Shown here one piece after another: positions 59,070 to 64,000 of a DNA stretch of 64,000 nucleotides (position 1 is the first letter of the stretch; every line of letters starts with the position of its first letter). The stretch spans positions 744,001 to 808,000 of the forward strand of contig NZ_KI519455.1 of NCBI RefSeq assembly GCF_000482545.1, in the 5' to 3' direction. Source of the stretch: Arthrobacter sp. 35W (GTDB taxonomy: Bacteria; Actinomycetota; Actinomycetes; Actinomycetales; Micrococcaceae). Made by a program: the position numbers and the translations under genes. The notes under the pieces are model-generated. The model saw only the letters and a list, made by a program, of their open reading frames with translations, did not search any database and was not told the origin of the DNA.

Positions 59070-59080
59070 CTGTCTGACAG
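59070..59080. promoter_or_regulatory. Candidate GntR/FCD operator 2
   Basis: CTGTCTGACAG, sharing TGTCTGACA with operator 1; centre-to-centre distance 42 bp, four helical turns, so both lie on one DNA face. Confidence 0.65.
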
Positions 59081-59109
59081 AATGGAACCCCCACAGGAAG
59101 GCAGCCCCC

Positions 59110-59796
59110 ATGGTGCAGCGCGTTTCAGCAACATCCATCGTCGAGGCGGTCGGCGACGACCTGCGCGCCCGGATCCTGGCCGGCACACTGACCGCCGACG
59201 TGGCCGTGACGGAGATGGAGGTCGCTGGCAGCTACGACGTCGCCCGGCCCACCGCCAAAGCGGCCATCGAGAAGCTGGTGGGCGAGGGCCTGCTGGTGCG
59301 CAGCAACCACAAGAGCGCCCGCGTGGCAGTGCTTGGACCCGATTCCGTCCGCGACATCTACCTCGCACGGGCGTACTTGGAGAGCGAGGTGCTGCGCCGC
59401 CTGGCTTCCACCGGCACCGTGCCCGCGGCGGCGGTGGCAGCCAATGCCGAGCTGGCCGCCCGCGCGGGCGAAGGGGACCTGGCCATGGTGGATCCGGATA
59501 TGCGCTTCCATACCGCCCTGATCGACGCCGTGGGCAATGAACGCACCTCGAGGATGTACCGATCCTTGGTCAGTGAAGTCCGGCTCTGCATGACCCGGGT
59601 GCAATCGCTGCATCTGCTCGATCCGGAGCTGATCCACGGCGAACACCAGCAGATCCTCGACCACCTGGCCGCCGGCCGCGGGGCCGAGGCCGCCAACGTT
59701 TTGGATGCGCACCTGGCGACGGCCCGGGAGCGGCTGGCGGGGGCGCTGGAAAGCCGGGTTCTATCGACTGTCCCGGAGGAAAGCGCCGCGGTATAG
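59110..59796 (+). CDS. GntR-family regulator, FCD subfamily
   Basis: Regulator of 228 residues. N-terminal GntR winged helix (ILAGTLTADVAVTEMEVAGS, YDVARPTAKAAIEKLVGEGL) and C-terminal FCD domain (DIYLARAYLESEVLRRLAST; MRFHTALIDAVGNERTSRMY; LIHGEHQQILDHLAAGRGAE) with the His residues that hold a metal in this family. ATG 59110 has AGGAAGG upstream. Divergent from the D-lactate-dehydrogenase-like gene, it is expected to repress it in absence of the hydroxyacid. Confidence 0.92.
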   Translation: MVQRVSATSIVEAVGDDLRARILAGTLTADVAVTEMEVAGSYDVARPTAKAAIEKLVGEGLLVRSNHKSARVAVLGPDSVRDIYLARAYLESEVLRRLASTGTVPAAAVAANAELAARAGEGDLAMVDPDMRFHTALIDAVGNERTSRMYRSLVSEVRLCMTRVQSLHLLDPELIHGEHQQILDHLAAGRGAEAANVLDAHLATARERLAGALESRVLSTVPEESAAV

Positions 59797-60086
59797 CCGC
59801 CATCTTCGTTCGGCCGTGACGGTGGATTTGGCGCCATTTGGCAGCGTTCTCTGGGACCTCGGGGCGCCTTGGCCGATGCACAGACCATCACGACCTATAT
59901 CCGCAGCAAGTAAGTCCTCTTCTTGCTGATCTGCCAATCGCGGGCGGGTCGATTTCCGAGCGTAGCCGATCAACTTCGTCACGACACTCCGGTGTCTGGC
60001 AGCTAATAAATAGCACTGAGATTCAGCGACAGCGTTTCGACACATGGTTATGAGAATCTCCGCCAGCAGCGTACTGCCGTTCCTTT

Positions 60087-60285
60087 TGTCATTTTTCGAA
60101 GTCGTCTGCACGGAATGGCCGAAGCCGTCTGCACAACTCCGTATGGTCTTTGGATGCTGATCGCCGGCCACGGCACATTCCTGCCCGGCCATGCCAGCCG
60201 GCGCGGATCCGTGGCAGCCGTAGTCCTCGCTGATTCACGTTAGGCGACGCCGTAGAAGTGGTGCAGACGACTTCGAAAAATGACA
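60087..60285. mobile_element. 199-bp non-autonomous element with Tn402/Tn5053-like inverted ends
   Basis: Perfect 25-bp terminal inverted repeats (60087-60111 and 60261-60285) starting TGTCATTTTTCGAAG and ending CTGCAC. From memory the Tn402-type end agrees at about 21 of 25 positions. A partial inner repeat GAAGCCGTCTGCAC (60121-60134) echoes the end GAAGTCGTCTGCAC, as TniA-binding repeats do. The interior has no gene. Target-site duplication of 5 bp was not found (CCTTT versus CTTGA). Confidence 0.7.
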
Positions 60286-60486
60286 CTTGAGTCTCCTCGG
60301 TTGCAGAGTCATTTTCCACCTTCACCTACAGTCGACAAGCGGCCGACGAGTACAGGCCACTACGGCCTATTTGCCGACGGCCGTGGCCAGCGAACCACTC
60401 CCGTCCACAATGGCCCGGCGAAGCATGGCAGTAAAAGTCACATAGTCGCAATCCATTTGCCGCTGTCATTGCCCGATCCAGAGGTT

Positions 60487-60648
60487 TCACCCTGGGGCGC
60501 CCGGCCGATGGGATGCCGACGCAGTGGATTGTGAGTCGTGGCGGATGTCGCTATCCAGGATGCCGCCCAGCGTTTCGAAGGCCCTGGTTCCGCCTTCCAG
60601 AAATGCCCGGGGGATGCTGACCGGCGGAATTTTGGCGAGGATGCTCAT
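60487..60648 (-). pseudogene. Fragment or short gene of unknown origin
   Basis: Reading frame of 53 residues beginning MSILAKIPPVSIPRAFLEGG, starting in an ATGA overlap with the frame before it. Similarity to a known family is not recognised. The tail (ASASHRPGAPG) looks like frame drift, suggesting a truncated N-terminus of a larger gene. Confidence 0.35.
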
Positions 60649-60845
60649 GCGATGCGGCGGAGTTTGTCATCGACCAGGCCCTTCCCCCGAAACCGGGGAG
60701 CCTGCGCAGGGCGGTTAGGTGCCCACAACGCCCAAGCAATCACGGCTTCACCATTGCCATTACCCTTGCCCTTGCGGTCCACCAACACGTCCTCGTTCGT
60801 GATGAAGAAGACCTTGAAGAGTGGCGGATTTATAGAGTAATACCG
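60645..60845 (-). pseudogene. C-terminal fragment of a lost protein
   Basis: 66-codon open frame without a start: FKVFFITNEDVLVDRKGKGN then EAVIAWALWAPNRPAQAPRF and RGKGLVDDKLRRIA, ending in a stop overlapping the next frame. Amino-acid make-up and the coupled ATGA stop suggest that it was once a real gene. Family unknown. Confidence 0.4.
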
Positions 60846-60950
60846 TCAAGTTAGGCGAGCATCGGTAGTTGATTGCGTATATGTGGCGGATGTGCCACAA
60901 TGTATTGAACGTGAACTACGCCACACAATCTTCGCCTCAAAGGAACAATG

Positions 60951-62450
60951 ATGTCTCTTCGATCAGCCGGGCATGCCCCCCAAAGTGATCTTGATCTTTC
61001 AGAGGGTGCCTTCCTTGATGGGCGAATCACCGCTTTGGAAGGTGCCGAATCGGTCCCCGTAACGAGCCCGCGCGACGGATCCACGCTCGGGTCGATTGAC
61101 TCGGCCGGGCCCGAACATGTTGACCAGGCGGTGGCGATTGCCCGCCGGGCGTTTGAATCCTCTGGATGGGCGCAGGCCACGGCGGCCAACCGTGGGATCG
61201 TCCTCAAGAAGTGGGCCGATCTCGTGGCGCAGAATGCCCGGGATCTGGCGGTGACCATTTCTTTGGAGATGGGAAAGCCGCTCATGGATGCCCAGAATGT
61301 TGAAGTTGCTGCGGTGGAGCGATGCCTGCGGTGGTATGGGGAGCTGTGCGACAAGGTCACGCACTCGCTTCTCGCCAACGAAGGCTCGGCCTTTGCCTAC
61401 TCTTTCGAAGCGCCGGCAGGTGTGGTCGCTGCCGTGGTTCCGTGGAACTTCCCGTTGACCATGCTGACGTGGAAGATTGCCCCAGCCCTGGCAGTGGGGA
61501 ATTCCGTCGTTGTGAAACCGTCCGAGCAGACGCCCTTCTCCGCATTAAAGCTGGCTGCCCTCGCTGTCGAGGCCGGGCTCCCCAACGGTGTCCTCGGAGT
61601 TATCAACGGCCGTGGTCCCGTCACAGGGCAGGCCCTTGGCCGTCATGGCGATGTCGATGTTCTGACGTTCACCGGCTCGCCCGCGACCGGCCGGGCGTTC
61701 TTGAAATACAGTGCCGAATCCAACGGGAAGCGGGTATGGCCCGAGCTGGGTGGAAAATCCGCCACCATCATCCTTCCGGGAGCCGATGTCAAAGCAGCAG
61801 CGTCCTCTGCCGCCTGGGCAGCGTTCTACAACCAGGGCCAAATGTGCAGCGCATCGGCCCGGCTCATCGTGCTGGAAGAGGATGCCGATGAGGCTGTGGC
61901 GGCAGCCTGTGAAGTGGCTGCCACCATGCAGCCGGGCGATCCCCTGGAGGAGGCAACCGTGTTCGGCGCGATTGCCAGTGCGGCATCGGTGGCAGCAATC
62001 GAAGCCAAGGTTGCTGACGCCCTCGCCCAAGGCGCAAGCCTCATGGCTGGAAGCCCTGACCGCACTGTCGTCCAAGGGCTGGAGAGCGGTTCCTACTTCG
62101 CCCCGGTCGTTCTGGACCATGTAGACCCTGCATCGCGCATTGGGCGTGAAGAGGTGTTTGGTCCGGTGCTCTCCGTTATCCGGGTCAGTAGTGAAGAGGA
62201 AGCCATCGAGGTAGCCAACGGAACCCGGTACGGCCTGGCCGCCGCGGTCTGGAGCAATGATATTTCCACCATCCACCGGGTCACCCGATCCCTACGGGCC
62301 GGGGTGATCTGGGTCAACTGCTATGAGGAAGGCGACATGCGCTTCCCCTTCGGCGGAGTCAAGGAGAGCGGGTTTGGCCGCGACAAGGGTGCGGACGCGC
62401 TGAAGAAGTACACCGACACGACATCCGTTTGGATGAACCTCGATGTCTAG
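60951..62450 (+). CDS. Aldehyde dehydrogenase (PuuC/ALDH-superfamily)
   Basis: NAD(P)-dependent aldehyde dehydrogenase of 499 residues. Catalytic Cys299 in QGQMCSASARL and Glu265 in PELGGKSATII are in place, as are PWNFPLTMLTWKIAPALAVG, FTGSPATGRAFL and KESGFGRDKG. With a PuuD-like hydrolase overlapping its 3' end, it probably oxidises gamma-glutamyl-gamma-aminobutyraldehyde or a related amino-aldehyde. ATG 60951 is preferred to ATG 60948 because AAAGGA lies 6 nt upstream. First gene of an operon that runs to the right. Confidence 0.92.
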   Translation: MSLRSAGHAPQSDLDLSEGAFLDGRITALEGAESVPVTSPRDGSTLGSIDSAGPEHVDQAVAIARRAFESSGWAQATAANRGIVLKKWADLVAQNARDLAVTISLEMGKPLMDAQNVEVAAVERCLRWYGELCDKVTHSLLANEGSAFAYSFEAPAGVVAAVVPWNFPLTMLTWKIAPALAVGNSVVVKPSEQTPFSALKLAALAVEAGLPNGVLGVINGRGPVTGQALGRHGDVDVLTFTGSPATGRAFLKYSAESNGKRVWPELGGKSATIILPGADVKAAASSAAWAAFYNQGQMCSASARLIVLEEDADEAVAAACEVAATMQPGDPLEEATVFGAIASAASVAAIEAKVADALAQGASLMAGSPDRTVVQGLESGSYFAPVVLDHVDPASRIGREEVFGPVLSVIRVSSEEEAIEVANGTRYGLAAAVWSNDISTIHRVTRSLRAGVIWVNCYEEGDMRFPFGGVKESGFGRDKGADALKKYTDTTSVWMNLDV

Positions 62451-63198
62451 CCGGCCCACCGTTGCCATGACGGTATGGCGCAGGGAACTCCCCACCTACT
62501 TGGGTGAACATACGGATCTATACACCCTCGGCACGGAGTATGTGCAGTTCATCTCGGACGCTGGGCTGAAGGTGATCCTGATCCCGGAGTGCGACGCGTT
62601 GGAGGCAACGGATCTTTTGGCCTCCGTGAGCGGACTGGTGCTCACGGGCGGGGAGGATCTGGGCTCATGGATTGCGGATGGAACGGCGTCCCTGGCGCCG
62701 GCCGAAGCCAACCCCCGGGATGCTACAGAGCAAGCTTTGCTGGTGGCAGCGAAGAATGCAGGGCTGCCGGTGTTCGGGATATGCCGTGGAATGCAGCTCT
62801 TGGCCGCCCATCATGGCAGCCGGGTGATCGACCTGCCGCACCACCGTGGCGAGCACCCATATGGGCTGATGCCCGAGAACCAGCTGGACCACCGCCATCG
62901 CGTCCTGGTCCACCAGCCGCAAGCAACCAGTCCGAAGGAAATGCTGGTGAATTCCATCCACGAGCAAGCCATCTCGCACTGCCCGGAAGGCTTTGTGGTC
63001 ATGGCAACCGCTGAGGACGGCGTCATCGAGGGCATCGAGTCGACTACCCCCTGGTACGCGGCAGGGGTTCAATGGCACCCGGAAAAAATGCGGAACCCCG
63101 AGGAACAGGCCGGCCAGATCGGCCTCATCGCTCCGTTCGTCACCGCCGTACAGACTTACCAATCACACAAAACCCATCAATCCCGTAAGGAAAACTGA
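62443..63198 (+). CDS. puuD: Gamma-glutamyl-gamma-aminobutyrate hydrolase-like amidotransferase (PuuD family)
   Basis: Class I glutamine amidotransferase-type hydrolase of 251 residues. Nucleophile Cys114 in FGICRGMQLL, and His212 and Glu214 in AGVQWHPEKM complete the triad; Cys114 matches the E. coli PuuD position. It should cleave gamma-glutamyl-GABA into glutamate and GABA. Start ATG 62443 overlaps the aldehyde dehydrogenase stop by 8 nt. PuuA and PuuB genes are not visible in this window. The symbol is by family, with the exact substrate inferred. Confidence 0.85.
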   Translation: MSSRPTVAMTVWRRELPTYLGEHTDLYTLGTEYVQFISDAGLKVILIPECDALEATDLLASVSGLVLTGGEDLGSWIADGTASLAPAEANPRDATEQALLVAAKNAGLPVFGICRGMQLLAAHHGSRVIDLPHHRGEHPYGLMPENQLDHRHRVLVHQPQATSPKEMLVNSIHEQAISHCPEGFVVMATAEDGVIEGIESTTPWYAAGVQWHPEKMRNPEEQAGQIGLIAPFVTAVQTYQSHKTHQSRKEN

Positions 63199-63199
63199 C

Positions 63200-63676
63200 A
63201 TGACTGAGAACCGCAAACTGTACTTCGAGTACGAAAATGGCCCGCGCGCCATTGCAACCTTCCACACCGACCTTGCCCCCAAGACCTGCGAGACGCTCTG
63301 GAATGCCTTGGAAAAGCCGGTGACCATGGACGCCATGCACGCCATGTATGCCGGTCCCGAGGTCATGGTCGGACTGCCCGAAGAAGCGCAGACCTTCGAC
63401 CCGGAATCGATTCCCTTTGAAAACCAGCAGGTCATCCCTGGTGTCGGCGACGTCATCTGGTACTACCAGCGTCCGTACCAGATGGGTGGGCTGCCATTCG
63501 AGTGGTGGGAAATCGGTGTTTGCTACGACCGTGGCGTCCGTACGCTCGGCCCGCTCGGCTGGACCCCCGTCAACATCTTCGCCACCATCACCGAGGGCCT
63601 TGCCGAGTTCGCCCAGGAATCGGCAGACATCAGGGTCACCGGCCAGAAAAAACTCACCATCGGCCGTGCCGAATAA
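63200..63676 (+). CDS. DUF3830 family protein
   Basis: Protein of 158 residues, MTENRKLYFEYENGPRAIAT, then TDLAPKTCETLWNALEKP, then VGDVIWYYQRPYQMGGLPFE and GWTPVNIFATITEGLAEFAQ. This matches DUF3830, a cyclophilin-like fold often found next to amidohydrolases, amino-acid or polyamine transport genes. Its role is unknown. ATG 63200 has AAGGA about 8 nt upstream and begins 1 nt after the previous stop, so it is in the same operon. Confidence 0.82.
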   Translation: MTENRKLYFEYENGPRAIATFHTDLAPKTCETLWNALEKPVTMDAMHAMYAGPEVMVGLPEEAQTFDPESIPFENQQVIPGVGDVIWYYQRPYQMGGLPFEWWEIGVCYDRGVRTLGPLGWTPVNIFATITEGLAEFAQESADIRVTGQKKLTIGRAE

Positions 63677-63701
63677 CTTCCCGAACAAGAAGGATCTTCC
63701 G

Positions 63702-64000
63702 ATGAAACGTCGTACAGCACTGATTGCTTTCACCTCCACAGCCGTCCTGGCATCGCTCACGGCCTGCATGCCAGGCACCGGGTCGGGTTCGGCTGCGGGC
63801 GCCCCGACCGAGCTGGTCATTACCACCTTCGGTGGGGACTGGCAGAAGAACTTCACCGACGCCGTCGTGAAGCCCTTCGAAAAGGCCAACAACGTGACCA
63901 TCAAGCAGGTCACCTTGTACAGTGCGGACGCACTGGCGCAACTGCAGGCGCAGAAGTCCAGCCCCCAGATCGACGTCGTCTTTTTCTCCGGCGGCCAGGA
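63702..64000 (+). CDS. Extracellular solute-binding lipoprotein (3' end outside window)
   Basis: First 99 codons of an ABC transporter substrate-binding protein. Signal peptide MKRRTALIAFTSTAVLASL with lipobox LTAC (Cys22), then the mature start VITTFGGDWQKNFTDAVVKP, FEKANNVTIKQVTLYSADAL, typical of PotD/SBP_bac_8-type spermidine or putrescine binders. The ATG at 63702 has AAGGA about 10 nt upstream. With the PuuC/PuuD-like genes before it, uptake of a polyamine or gamma-glutamylated amine is a reasonable inference; the rest of the transporter should follow beyond the edge. Confidence 0.88.
   Translation, partial: MKRRTALIAFTSTAVLASLTACMPGTGSGSAAGAPTELVITTFGGDWQKNFTDAVVKPFEKANNVTIKQVTLYSADALAQLQAQKSSPQIDVVFFSGGQ

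Larger units (their letters stand above)
59797..60950. other. Gene-poor region with mobile-element remnants
   Basis: About 1.15 kb without an intact gene, the longest such stretch here. It holds the inverted-repeat element (60087-60285), decayed coding fragments on the minus strand (60487-60845), and the promoter zone of the aldehyde dehydrogenase operon, where TGTGGC-GGATGT-GCCACA (around 60883-60899) is a possible regulator site. The rest has no features I can support. Local base composition is less GC-rich than the flanks. Confidence 0.6.

Noticed and set aside
60082-60290. Five-base target-site duplication around the mini-element
   Set aside because: Flanks are CCTTT and CTTGA; no duplication is visible, so recent transposition cannot be claimed.

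Overview
The window reads as chromosomal DNA of a high-GC actinobacterium, most likely Arthrobacter or a close relative in the Micrococcaceae. Supporting signs are the strong GC bias at third codon positions, frequent GTG and TTG starts, many -10 hexamers of the form TANNNT placed only 6-7 nt before a start codon (leaderless messages), IdeR/DtxR-type iron control, and the zinc-free (C-minus) S14, L33 and L28 ribosomal protein set. The genus is inferred from these features and not from any database search.

Layout. Positions 1-2407 hold most of a secreted GH84 glycosidase with a CBM32-like domain, cut by the window edge. Two small membrane proteins follow (2758-3578). A six-gene Mrp sodium/proton antiporter operon runs leftward (9875-3575), each gene overlapping the next by 4 nt. 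Next come an MFS permease, dcd, tryptophan dioxygenase, a KhtT/KhtU-type K+/H+ antiporter pair, a photolyase, lipoproteins, a tRNA-Gly, a lysine-rich micro-protein fused by overlap to an alanine-dehydrogenase-like enzyme, a desaturase, an MFS/LysR divergent pair, panD, an AEC permease and a HerA-like DUF853 ATPase (10084-27184). From 27221 to 35770 lie an anchored unknown protein, a thioredoxin/NHL protein coupled to a CopD-CtaG fusion, HU, the rpmB-rpmG-rpsN operon and an SGNH hydrolase. From 35809 to 44953 lie two exporters with a MarR regulator, then a complete ferric-siderophore uptake operon (binding protein, two permeases, ATPase, siderophore-interacting reductase) behind an IdeR-like box.

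From 45165 onward come a class B penicillin-binding protein, a MarR/reductase divergent pair with two matching palindromes, a dienelactone hydrolase, an MFS permease, a beta-lactamase-fold hydrolase, a long acyl-CoA dehydrogenase, small proteins, tRNA-Cys, a UspA protein and an FAD/Fe-S D-lactate-dehydrogenase-like enzyme facing its probable GntR regulator across two operator palindromes. Positions 59797-60950 form the only long stretch without an intact gene. It carries a 199-bp element bounded by perfect 25-bp inverted repeats resembling Tn402/Tn5053-family ends, and eroded gene fragments. The right edge (60951-64000) is the start of a catabolic/transport operon: aldehyde dehydrogenase, PuuD-like gamma-glutamyl hydrolase, DUF3830 protein and an ABC substrate-binding lipoprotein.

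I did not find a defence island, CRISPR array, prophage or large biosynthetic cluster. The most interesting signals are small: a 67-bp palindromic repeat in two copies, two convergent-gene hairpins sharing an identical top but different, still perfectly paired, lower stems, a tandem 63-bp palindromic unit, the Tn402-like mini-element, and short leaderless reading frames that overlap the starts of two permease genes.
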